From NCBI GenBank assembly GCA_028287605.1, contig JAQBPI010000063.1, positions 1 through 6,344 of the forward strand: a stretch of 6,344 nucleotides of DNA, read 5' to 3'. This document shows positions 1 to 6,152 of the stretch, piece by piece. The position numbers and the translations under genes were made by a program. Position 1 is the first letter of the stretch, and every line of letters starts with the position of its first letter. The notes below the pieces were generated by a model. It had not been told where the DNA came from. It did not search any database and saw nothing but the letters and a program-made list of their open reading frames with translations. The stretch comes from Chloroflexota bacterium. GTDB taxonomy: Bacteria; Chloroflexota; Dormibacteria; Aeolococcales; Aeolococcaceae.

Positions 1-126
1 CCGGTGGGCCGTCCCCTGCCCCGCGCCTGGTGGCCCCCGGCCGACGACCCCCTGCCCGCGCTCGCGGTGTGCCTCGGAGCGCCCGTCGCCGCCGGAGCGA
101 TCGCGGCGGTGCTGCTCTTCCGCTGA
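1..126 (+). CDS. C-terminal end of an unidentified, probably membrane, protein (partial)
   Basis: Frame 1 is open from the window edge to a TGA at 124-126, giving 41 residues of a protein whose start lies outside. Codon third positions are almost all G or C, as in the other real genes. The tail starts proline- and tryptophan-rich (PRAWWPPADDPLPAL) and ends in an alanine/valine/leucine-rich stretch (AVCLGAPVAAGAIAAVLLFR) that looks like one membrane helix finishing in a terminal arginine. The family cannot be named from this fragment. It lies 92 bases upstream of the HAD phosphatase gene on the same strand, so the two could be co-transcribed. The competing frame 3 reading of the same stretch is an arginine-rich translation unlike a real protein. 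Confidence 0.45.
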   Translation, partial: PVGRPLPRAWWPPADDPLPALAVCLGAPVAAGAIAAVLLFR

Positions 127-218
127 GTCCGGCGGCTCGGGCGCACGTTTTCCGGGTGGCGCCAGTTCTCTCCCTTGCGGGCCAGAGCCAATCCCGCATC
201 ATCGACTCCTCCGACGCC

Positions 219-884
219 GTGAAGAACCCATCCCGCACCCGCTCCACCCCTCCCGTCGACGCCGTCATCTGGGACTACGACGGCACGCTCGTCGACACCC
301 GCGGCGCGGACGAGGCCGCGGTCGCCGAACTGGTCGCCGGCGATCCCGGCGCCGCCGCAGGCGCCGAGGTCTTCTGGGCCGCCGAGGGGCGTCCCATCCT
401 CGAGCGGCTGGAGATGGCCTGGCCGGGGCGGGCCGACGAGGTCCTGCCCCTCTTCGACCGGCGCGTCAGCCCGACCACGTTCCGCGGCATCCCCGGGGTG
501 CTCGCCGCCCTGGGCCGCCGCCGGGTCCGCCTCGCCGTGGTCTCCTCCCGCCGGCTCGAGCCGCTGGAGTGGGGACTCCAGGCCTGCGGGCTGAGCGGCC
601 ACTTCGAGACCGTGGTCGGCCTCGATTGCGTCAGCCGCCCCAAGCCCGATCCCGAGGGGCTGCTGCTCGCCTGTCGCCGCCTCGGGGTGCGGCCCATCCG
701 CGCCGTCTACATCGGCGACCGCGACGTCGACGTCGACGCCGGCCGCCACTGCGGGATGACGGTGTGGCGCGCCACCTGGGCGCTGCCCCCGTCGGCGGGC
801 GCTGCCGCCCCCAACCCCCGCGAGGTGGCCAGCCCCGCCGAGGTGCTCCACCGCCTGGACGGGCACATCGCCGAGACGGGGTAA
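219..884 (+). CDS. HAD-superfamily hydrolase, phosphoglycolate phosphatase/pyrophosphatase (Gph/PpaX)-like
   Basis: A 221-aa soluble haloacid-dehalogenase-fold phosphatase. Motif I is WDYDGTLVD, with nucleophile Asp19 and acid/base Asp21. Motif II is the serine pair 109-110 in LAVVSS. Motif III is Lys142 in SRPKPDP. Motif IV is YIGDRDVDVDAG, with Asp167 and Asp171 placed to hold Mg2+. Residues about 28-95 between motifs I and II form the helical cap of the phosphoglycolate phosphatase type. Substrate cannot be set from sequence; a small phosphomonoester such as 2-phosphoglycolate, or PPi, is likely. I chose the GTG at 219 because it puts motif I near residue 19, as is usual. The frame stays open up to a GTG at 30, but that segment overlaps the previous gene and looks non-coding. 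No clear Shine-Dalgarno precedes 219, so GTG 156 is an alternative. The TAA is followed six bases later by the first unit of the repeat block. Confidence 0.85.
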   Translation: MKNPSRTRSTPPVDAVIWDYDGTLVDTRGADEAAVAELVAGDPGAAAGAEVFWAAEGRPILERLEMAWPGRADEVLPLFDRRVSPTTFRGIPGVLAALGRRRVRLAVVSSRRLEPLEWGLQACGLSGHFETVVGLDCVSRPKPDPEGLLLACRRLGVRPIRAVYIGDRDVDVDAGRHCGMTVWRATWALPPSAGAAAPNPREVASPAEVLHRLDGHIAETG

Positions 885-890
885 GGCTCC

Positions 891-1088
891 GGCCGTTGTG
901 TCACGGGTTGTCGGTGCACGGCCGTTGTTGCACAGGTTTGGTGGTGCGTCCGGCCGCTCTCCCGCCGGTCGAGTGGCGCAGCGGTTCTGTCGCCGGTGGA
1001 GATGCCCGGCAGTTCTGCCGCCGGTCGAGATTCGCGTGGGCCGCTCTGCCGCCGGTAGCGATTCGCGGGGGCCCGCTCTGCCGCCGGT
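891..1088 (+). repeat. Degenerate tandem array, about 28-32-base units (left)
   Basis: About seven units start near 891, 920, 952, 981, 1009, 1040 and 1072. The five inner units carry a (C/T)TCTGNCGCCGGT core, with the first reading CTCTCCCGCCGGT, usually followed by a GAGATTCGCG- or GAGATGCCCGG-type tail. The two outermost are more diverged (GTTGTGTCACGGGTT and GTTGTTGCACAGGTTT), as if decaying with distance from the hairpin module. There are no unique spacers between units, so it is not a CRISPR array. Confidence 0.65.
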
Positions 1089-1094
1089 TTGGAC

Positions 1095-1115
1095 GGGGGG
1101 GACTGCGTCCCCCCC
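1095..1115 (+). other. G-run/C-run hairpin of the left copy
   Basis: Perfect 9-base-pair stem GGGGGGGAC with loop TGC and GTCCCCCCC. It sits directly between the sub-repeat array and the conserved core. The matching hairpin of the other copy (1523-1546) has a different stem sequence that is still fully paired. There is no T-tract, so it is not a classical intrinsic terminator. Confidence 0.7.
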
Positions 1116-1122
1116 GCTCAGT

Positions 1123-1158
1123 CGCAAGACATCGTGCGCTGGCGCGCCCGATGCCGGC
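1123..1158 (+). repeat. 36-base conserved core, left copy
   Basis: This segment begins CGCAAGACATCGTGCGCT and ends CCCGATGCCGGC. It is identical over all 36 bases to the reverse complement of 1481-1516, the longest perfect match between the arms. It contains the 8-base palindrome GGCGCGCC. No protein-coding reading is evident. Confidence 0.8.
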
Positions 1159-1240
1159 TCCTGCCCCCCCTCGCCGGCACTCGCCGGCGGCGCGCGCGTC
1201 GCGCTCGCAATTTGCTCCTCCACCGGCCGAGGTACGACGC

Positions 1241-1261
1241 GAGGAACGCTGCGCGTTCCTC
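1241..1261 (+). other. Inner hairpin of the left copy
   Basis: Perfect 9-base-pair stem GAGGAACGC with loop TGC and GCGTTCCTC. In the other copy (1378-1398) stem position 4 is C:G instead of G:C, so the pairing is kept while the bases are swapped. Confidence 0.7.
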
Positions 1262-1287
1262 TTGGAAACCCGGACGATCCGCGGAGG

Positions 1288-1311
1288 CGGCGGCGCAGCG
1301 AGGCGCCGCCG
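1288..1311 (+). other. Hairpin in the unshared centre of the repeat block
   Basis: Nine-base-pair stem CGGCGGCGC / GCGCCGCCG with loop AGCGAG. It lies inward of the TTGGA segment, where the two arms stop resembling each other, and I find no counterpart in the right arm. It may only reflect GC-rich sequence. Confidence 0.4.
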
Positions 1312-1377
1312 GGAAGGTCGTGATGCCCATGCGGGGTTCAAGCACCCACCCGTGAAGCCGCTCGGACGGTCCAATGT

Positions 1378-1398
1378 GAGCAACGCCGTGCGTTGCTC
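1378..1398 (-). other. Inner hairpin of the right copy
   Basis: Perfect 9-base-pair stem GAGCAACGC / GCGTTGCTC with a three-base loop, the equivalent of 1241-1261. It is followed on the minus strand by TTGGA, as in the left copy. Confidence 0.7.
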
Positions 1399-1431
1399 GT
1401 GGTCCCTCTACCGGAGGCCCCGTCACGACAA

Positions 1432-1446
1432 GCGCGCGAAGCGCGC
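1432..1446 (-). other. GCGCGC hairpin of the right copy
   Basis: GCGCGC-GAA-GCGCGC on the + strand (TTC loop on the minus strand): six base pairs and a three-base loop. The left copy has a less perfect GC-alternating stretch at the same relative place (about 1189-1203). Confidence 0.5.
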
Positions 1447-1480
1447 GTCGCCGGCGAGTGCCGGCGTGGAGGGGGGCAGC

Positions 1481-1516
1481 GCCGGCATCGGGCGCGCCAG
1501 CGCACGATGTCTTGCG
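1481..1516 (-). repeat. 36-base conserved core, right copy
   Basis: Exact reverse complement of 1123-1158. With its right flank it forms AGCGCA / TGCGCT (1499-1504 with 1513-1518), a six-base-pair stem with an eight-base loop. In the left copy the outer part of this stem is broken. Confidence 0.8.
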
Positions 1517-1522
1517 CTAAAC

Positions 1523-1546
1523 GGGGGGAGGCGTCAGCCTCCCCCC
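1523..1546 (-). other. G-run/C-run hairpin of the right copy
   Basis: Ten-base-pair stem GGGGGGAGGC / GCCTCCCCCC with a four-base loop (GTCA on the + strand). It is the counterpart of 1095-1115, with a different but still fully paired stem. Confidence 0.7.
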
Positions 1547-1553
1547 TGTAAAA

Positions 1554-1687
1554 ACCGGCGGCAGAGCGGTCCGCCGCGAATCTCAACCGGCGGCAGAGCG
1601 GTCAAACGCGAATCTCGACCGGCGGCGGAACTGCCGGGCATCTCCACCCGGCCGCAGATCGGCCGAGCATCACCACCGGCGGCAGAG
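1554..1687 (-). repeat. Degenerate tandem array, about 28-32-base units (right)
   Basis: Five units with core ACCGGCGGCAGAG on the + strand, the complement of the left-array core. Four have cores at 1554, 1586, 1618 and 1675, and a diverged one lies near 1647. Their tails (GCGAATCTC, GGGCATCTC) are the complements of the left-array tails. The last unit contributes to a small hairpin, AGAGCG-CCC-CGCTCT at 1684-1698, whose right side overlaps the TAG stop of the 110-aa gene. Confidence 0.65.
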
Positions 1688-1696
1688 CGCCCCGCT

Positions 1697-2029
1697 CTAC
1701 TCCTCAGCCAGCAACGACGCCCCATAATCCGTGTGCGTGATCACGTTGGCCAGGTCCCGGCCGTCGGGCTCGGCGTCCATGGCCGCCTCGTAGACGAACG
1801 AGTAGACGTTGGTCAGCGTCCAGTCGCCGAACCCGACCTCCGCGAGCGCCTTGGGGAGGGCGGGGTCGGCGTAGCCACGCTCCAACGTCTCGGTGGCGGC
1901 CTGGTACAGGGCGACGAGGATGCGCAGCTCGACCTCGTACTCCTCGATCAGCTCCTCGCGGGCCTTCTCGGCCTTGAGCTTCGCCAGGGTGCGGCGGAGC
2001 TGGCGGATCTCGATCTGGTACTCGTCCAC
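1697..2029 (-). CDS. Hypothetical protein, helical, 110 aa
   Basis: I do not recognise the family. The 110-residue protein starts with about 50 residues rich in Lys, Arg, Glu and Leu (IRQLRRTLAKLKAEKAREEL and on) that should be helical, perhaps a coiled coil. A second part (about 53-110) includes FGDWTLTNVYSFVYEAAMDA and ends THTDYGASLLAEE. There is no signal peptide or membrane segment. The GTG start at 2027-2029 lies four bases after the VOC gene's stop, and AGGGTG lies upstream, so it is very likely translated as the last gene of the hppA-VOC operon. Regular codon use and the tight spacing argue that it is real. Its TAG stop overlaps a small hairpin at the outer edge of the right repeat copy, so that element may have set or shortened the C-terminus. 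Confidence 0.75.
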   Translation of the reverse strand: MDEYQIEIRQLRRTLAKLKAEKAREELIEEYEVELRILVALYQAATETLERGYADPALPKALAEVGFGDWTLTNVYSFVYEAAMDAEPDGRDLANVITHTDYGASLLAEE

Positions 2030-2033
2030 GGGA

Positions 2034-2420
2034 TCAGCGCCGCACCCTGCTGAGCAGCTCGACGAGGCCGCCGTCGGGGTCGAGGACGTAGGCGGTGCGC
2101 TCTCCCCAGTAGCGGTCGGCGGGGGCCTGGAAGCTGGGCGCCCCGGCGGCGACGGCGGCGGCGTGGGCGCTGTCGACGTCCTCCACCTCGAAGGCGAGCT
2201 CGACCGCCCCCGGGGGGTGGCCCAGCGACTCCTCCTCGACGCCCAGCACCGCGGCCATCGCGGCGCGCTCGTAGAGGCCGAGGCGCACCGAGCCGCAGTC
2301 GAACTGCGCCCAGTGCTCGGTGCGCTTGGTGAGCGTCAGCCCGAGGACGCCGCCGTAGAAGTCGACGGCGGGCCCGAGGGAGCCGACGAAACGGACCACG
2401 TAGCCGAGCCGGGCAGCCAT
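2034..2420 (-). CDS. VOC-superfamily (glyoxalase/bleomycin-resistance/dioxygenase fold) protein
   Basis: A 128-aa protein with the paired beta-alpha-beta-beta-beta layout of the vicinal oxygen chelate fold. The first half has AVDFYGGVLGLTLT (about 18-31). The second has VELAFEVEDVDSAHAAAVAAG (about 73-93) and the usual ending AYVLDPDGGLVELLSR (110-125). The usual first metal-ligand His is Tyr7 here, and the usual ligand opening the second half is Glu74; only the final Glu121 is in its normal place. The metal site is therefore non-canonical, and the protein could bind rather than transform its ligand. The substrate cannot be inferred. The ATG at 2418-2420 follows a GGTGGA ribosome-binding site (2427-2432) and lies 25 bases after the hppA stop, so it is probably the second gene of that operon. 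Confidence 0.85.
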   Translation of the reverse strand: MAARLGYVVRFVGSLGPAVDFYGGVLGLTLTKRTEHWAQFDCGSVRLGLYERAAMAAVLGVEEESLGHPPGAVELAFEVEDVDSAHAAAVAAGAPSFQAPADRYWGERTAYVLDPDGGLVELLSRVRR

Positions 2421-2426
2421 GCCGAA

Positions 2427-2432
2427 TCCACC
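2427..2432 (-). promoter_or_regulatory. Ribosome-binding site of the VOC gene
   Basis: GGTGGA on the minus strand, six bases before the ATG, inside the 25-base gap after hppA. It supports coupled expression from an hppA transcript. Confidence 0.5.
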
Positions 2433-2445
2433 GGTGTCCCGCTGC

Positions 2446-4497
<2,052 letters not shown>

Positions 4498-4502
4498 GGG
4501 CA

Positions 4503-4506
4503 CCTC
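4503..4506 (-). promoter_or_regulatory. Ribosome-binding site deciding the hppA start
   Basis: GAGG on the minus strand with five bases to the ATG at 4497. Its last G is the first base of the alternative GTG start, which makes that GTG unlikely. Confidence 0.55.
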
Positions 4507-4554
4507 ATGGGCATCGGCGACCGCAGAGAGGGAATAGCGGACGCGAACCGGGGG

Positions 4555-4560
4555 ATTGTA
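4555..4560 (-). promoter_or_regulatory. Probable hppA promoter, -10 element
   Basis: TACAAT on the minus strand matches the sigma-70-type -10 consensus at five of six bases and stands out in GC-rich surroundings. It would give a 5' leader of about 50 bases for hppA. No good -35 hexamer is visible 16-18 bases upstream. Confidence 0.4.
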
Positions 4561-4605
4561 ACCGCTGGGCAGTGCCGATCGCGCCGAGGCATCCGGGCCC
4601 GCTGC

Positions 4606-4611
4606 TACCGT
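4606..4611 (+). promoter_or_regulatory. Possible -10 element of the CinA-like gene (leaderless transcript?)
   Basis: TACCGT lies eight bases before the ATG at 4620, and no Shine-Dalgarno sequence precedes that ATG. If it is the -10, transcription would start at or within a few bases of the ATG, giving a leaderless mRNA. There is no convincing -35. Confidence 0.25.
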
Positions 4612-4619
4612 TCCGAGCC

Positions 4620-5432
4620 ATGGCAGACAGCCCGTCGGGCACCGTCATCGTCGCCGTGGGCGACGAGATCCTGGGCGGCTTCACCCTCGACACCAACTCC
4701 CACTGGCTGGCCGGGCAGCTGCGCGAGGCGGGGTTTCCCTGCGTGCGCATCGCGGTGGTTCCGGACAGCTCCCCGCCGATCGTCGAGGCGGTGCGCGCCG
4801 CCGCCGCCGATCCCGCGGTCGCCCGGGTGCTGGTCTGCGGCGGGCTCGGTCCCACCCCCGACGACCGGACCCTCGAGGCTCTCGCCACCGCGCTCGAGCA
4901 GCCCCTGGAGGTGCACCCCGACGCCGAGGCGCACGTCCAGCGCGTGGTCGACCGGATCCACGCCGCCGGCTGGATCGAGAGCAACCGGATGACCGAGCCG
5001 AACCGGAGGATGACGGTGGTGCCCCGGGGCGCCACCGTGCTCACCAACCGCAGCGGCATGGCGCCGGGGCTCGCCTATCCCCTCCCCGCCGCCGGCGGGC
5101 CGGAGCGCTGGCTTCTGGCCCTGCCCGGCGTGCCCCGCGAGCTGAAGCGCATCTTCTCCGAGGAGATGCTGCCGGTCTTCTTCCGGGGCGGCTCCGCCCC
5201 CGTCGTCGTCGAGCTCCGCTACCGCCACGCCGTCGAGGCGGAGTTCTTCGAGCCGATGCGCCGGCTGGAGACCGAGTTCCCCGACGTGCTGATCGGATCC
5301 TATCCACAGACCGAGACCAGGGAGCTCGTGATCCGCGTCCGCGGCGCCGACGCCGGCCGGGTCGAGGCAGCCCTGAGCCGGATGCGAGAGCTCCGGCCAC
5401 CGTCACCGGAGCCGTCGGGCTCCGAGCGCTGA
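4620..5432 (+). CDS. CinA-family protein with MoaB/Mog-like domain, lacking the C-terminal amidase domain
   Basis: A 270-aa protein of the competence/damage-inducible CinA N-terminal family (MoaB/Mog fold, COG1058 type). Hallmarks are [21 protein letters not shown] (11-31), GGLGPTPDD (74-82), [20 protein letters not shown] (120-139), NRSGMAPG (143-150) and LPGVPRELK (168-176). Residues about 192-256 resemble the beta/alpha segment after the MoaB domain in CinA, and the nicotinamide-nucleotide deamidase (PncC) domain of full-length CinA is absent. Family members are linked to ADP-ribose pyrophosphatase activity, so nucleotide clean-up is the most likely role, but this is inferred. The start is ATG 4620: a longer frame from 4572 adds 16 residues unlike the family. 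The last 37 codons and the stop fall in the first of three tandem 123-base repeats, so the proline/serine-rich end ([13 protein letters not shown]) may be unusual. Confidence 0.85.
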   Translation: MADSPSGTVIVAVGDEILGGFTLDTNSHWLAGQLREAGFPCVRIAVVPDSSPPIVEAVRAAAADPAVARVLVCGGLGPTPDDRTLEALATALEQPLEVHPDAEAHVQRVVDRIHAAGWIESNRMTEPNRRMTVVPRGATVLTNRSGMAPGLAYPLPAAGGPERWLLALPGVPRELKRIFSEEMLPVFFRGGSAPVVVELRYRHAVEAEFFEPMRRLETEFPDVLIGSYPQTETRELVIRVRGADAGRVEAALSRMRELRPPSPEPSGSER

Positions 5433-5683
5433 CGCGCTCCACGGGAGCTGGTGATCCGCGTCCGCGGCGCCGACGCCGGCCGGGTGGAGGCCGCCCTGAG
5501 CCGGATGCGAGAGCTCCGGCCACCGTCACCGGAGCCGTCGGGCTCCGAGCGCTGACGCGCTCCACGGGAGCTGGTGACCCGCGCCCGCGGCGCCGACGCC
5601 GGCCGGGTGGAGGCAGCCCTGAGCCGGATGCGGGAGCTCCGGCCACCGTCACCGGAGCCGTCGGGCTCCGAGCGCTGACGCGC
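5320..5683 (+). repeat. Three tandem 123-base repeats covering the 3' end and stop of the CinA-like gene
   Basis: Copies begin at 5320, 5443 and 5566 and diverge after about 5683. The unit is exactly 41 codons and includes the stop TGA (5430-5432, repeated at 5553-5555 and 5676-5678). Copies two and three therefore stay in frame behind stop codons as untranslated remnants encoding the same tail. Copy differences include silent changes (CTC/CTG, GTC/GTG, GCA/GCC) and two replacements in copy three (Ile to Thr, Val to Ala). Each unit carries a seven-base-pair hairpin (5407-5424 in copy one). In copies one and two it is followed by GAGCGC-TGAC-GCGCTC (5424-5439 in copy one), with the stop codon in its loop. 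The second arm of that hairpin is altered in copy three. Confidence 0.9.
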
Positions 5684-5695
5684 GCGAGCGCTGCG

Positions 5696-5730
5696 GGAGC
5701 CGGAGCCGGGGGTGACCCCGGTCCGGCTCC
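5696..5730. terminator. Strong hairpin with GTGA tetraloop, likely bidirectional transcription end
   Basis: Outer stem GGAGCCGGA / TCCGGCTCC (9 base pairs), one bulged G, inner stem CCGGGG / CCCCGG (6 base pairs) and loop GTGA, a GNRA tetraloop on the + strand. It lies between the convergent CinA-like and cold-shock genes, eight bases from the latter's stop. There is no T-run on either side, so if it terminates transcription it is of the U-less type found in high-GC bacteria; it may instead protect mRNA 3' ends. Confidence 0.55.
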
Positions 5731-5738
5731 GCGCCGGC

Positions 5739-5948
5739 TCAGGCCGTCTCGGTCTGCTTCATGTTGCGGGCGCGCGGGCCCTTGGGGCTGTTGACGACGT
5801 CGAACGTCACCGCCTGACCCTCCTGGAGGGCGTCGAAGTCGACGGTGCTGAGCTCGGTGCGATGGAAGAACACCTCGTTGCCGTCATCGGCGCGGACGAA
5901 GCCGAACCCGCGGTCGTGGATGATCTTCTTGATGCGGCCTTCGGGCAC
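5739..5948 (-). CDS. Cold-shock domain protein (CspA family)
   Basis: A 69-aa single cold-shock domain, an OB-fold that binds single-stranded RNA or DNA and acts as an RNA chaperone in the cytoplasm. RNP1 is RGFGFV (13-18) and RNP2 is VFFHRTEL (26-33), followed by the usual LQEGQAVTFDVVNSPKGPRARN (about 39-60). The first strand reads GRIKKIIHD: the aromatic residue usual in CspA (KWF) is replaced by lysine, while the RNP aromatics Phe15, Phe17, Phe27, Phe28 and His29 remain. The start is GTG 5946-5948, preceded by GGAGGA (5957-5962) eight bases upstream. An upstream in-frame extension to 6008 adds 20 residues not found in the family and would span this ribosome-binding site. The gene is convergent with the CinA-like gene and has a long upstream non-coding leader, as cold-shock genes often do. 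Confidence 0.93.
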   Translation of the reverse strand: MPEGRIKKIIHDRGFGFVRADDGNEVFFHRTELSTVDFDALQEGQAVTFDVVNSPKGPRARNMKQTETA

Positions 5949-6152
5949 TGAGGCTGTCCTCCGGGACGTGCTGACCTCGGTCCGGTACCCAGACGTGTTC
6001 CCGACCACGATGGGACGGCCTCGGTCAGCGGGAGACGCTGCGAGAACACGCTGGGAGGTGGGCCGCGCAGCGCTCGCCGGACCGCCTGGTCCGGGCCGCG
6101 CAGTGCGGCGCCTCGACCGAGGATACCAGGGCCGGACCGATGACGGGCTCGC
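5949..6152 (-). promoter_or_regulatory. Leader and promoter region of the cold-shock gene
   Basis: About 200 bases without a convincing gene. On the minus strand TGGTATCCT (6120-6128) is a possible extended -10 (TGN-TATCCT) and would give a leader of about 165 bases. The leader can fold CCGGACC-GCCT-GGTCCGG (6077-6094, perfect seven-base-pair stem), flanked by direct repeats GGCCGCGCAG at 6061-6070 and 6094-6103, and a longer-range pairing GCTGACC (5970-5976) with GGTCAGC (6023-6029). Long structured leaders are typical of cold-inducible csp genes, but thermosensing here is only inferred. Confidence 0.35.
5957..5962 (-). promoter_or_regulatory. Ribosome-binding site deciding the cold-shock gene start
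   Basis: GGAGGA on the minus strand, a full match to the anti-Shine-Dalgarno core, eight bases before the GTG at 5948. Confidence 0.75.

Larger units (their letters stand above)
957..1275 (+). repeat. Left copy of the structured repeat element
   Basis: Reading on the + strand the parts are: sub-repeats with cores at 957-969, 985-997, 1013-1025, 1044-1056 and 1076-1088; hairpin 1095-1115; conserved core 1123-1158; hairpin 1173-1188; a GC-alternating stretch near 1189-1203; hairpin 1241-1261; then TTGGA and a CCGGACGATCCGCGG segment. Two weaker sub-repeats (from 891 and 920, beginning GGCCGTTGT) extend the array towards the HAD stop codon. The right copy shows the same order on the opposite strand. 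Some identifiable phrases are shared unit by unit: TGGAGATGCCCGGCAG occurs in the second unit of this arm and in the matching unit of the other. The inner boundary is approximate. Confidence 0.75.
1365..1687 (-). repeat. Right copy of the structured repeat element, inverted
   Basis: On the minus strand, from 1687 down, the parts repeat those of the left copy: sub-repeat cores at 1675-1687, about 1647-1659, 1618-1630, 1586-1598 and 1554-1566 (spacing 28, 29, 32, 32 against 28, 28, 31, 32 in the left arm); hairpin 1523-1546; conserved core 1481-1516; hairpin 1450-1465; hairpin 1432-1446; hairpin 1378-1398; then a TTGGACCGTCCGAGCGGC segment. Matching unit order and spacing mean this is an inverted duplicate of a whole element, not independent repeat growth. 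Its outer edge abuts the stop codon of the 110-aa gene. The inner boundary is approximate. Confidence 0.75.
885..1696. repeat. Non-coding block of two inverted copies of a structured repeat element, between convergent genes
   Basis: These 812 bases fill all the space between the TAA of the HAD gene (882-884) and the TAG of the 110-aa gene (complement of 1697-1699). No reading frame here looks like a protein. Instead a left arm (about 957-1275, reading +) and a right arm (about 1365-1687, reading -) contain the same ordered parts. These are four to five sub-repeats of 28-32 bases with core CTCTGCCGCCGGT, a G-run/C-run hairpin, a 36-base core identical in both arms, a GCCGGC-ACTC-GCCGGC hairpin, a GCGCGC-rich hairpin, and a GAG(G/C)AACGC hairpin followed by TTGGA. 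About 90 bases of unshared sequence separate the arms. It could be a MITE-like palindromic element, a pair of structured RNAs read through from both flanking genes, or an elaborate bidirectional transcription-end region. No transposase is present. Confidence 0.8.

Noticed and set aside
30..218. N-terminal extension of the HAD protein from the GTG at 30
   Set aside because: It overlaps the end of the upstream gene and encodes arginine-rich sequence with no similarity to HAD N-termini, whose catalytic motif normally lies close to the start.
1330..1353. tRNA T-arm-like GGGTTCAAGCACCC segment
   Set aside because: The stem does not pair properly around a seven-base loop, and no acceptor, D or anticodon arms are found nearby.
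891..1690. CRISPR array
   Set aside because: The roughly 30-base units are contiguous and degenerate with no unique spacers, they occur in inverted arrangement, and there are no cas genes.
885..1696. Retron or group II intron-like element, or an autonomous transposon
   Set aside because: No reverse transcriptase, maturase or transposase gene is present in or beside the block, and no clear target-site duplication was found at its edges.
569..2053. Long + strand open frame running from inside the HAD gene across the repeat block
   Set aside because: It crosses a known gene in another frame, then inverted repeats, then the antisense of another gene; arginine/proline-rich with no domain. GC-rich sequence simply lacks stops.
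5041..5652. Minus-strand frame containing repeated 41-residue units
   Set aside because: The protein repeats mirror the 123-base DNA repeat, and the frame lies antisense to the CinA-like gene; no coding signature.
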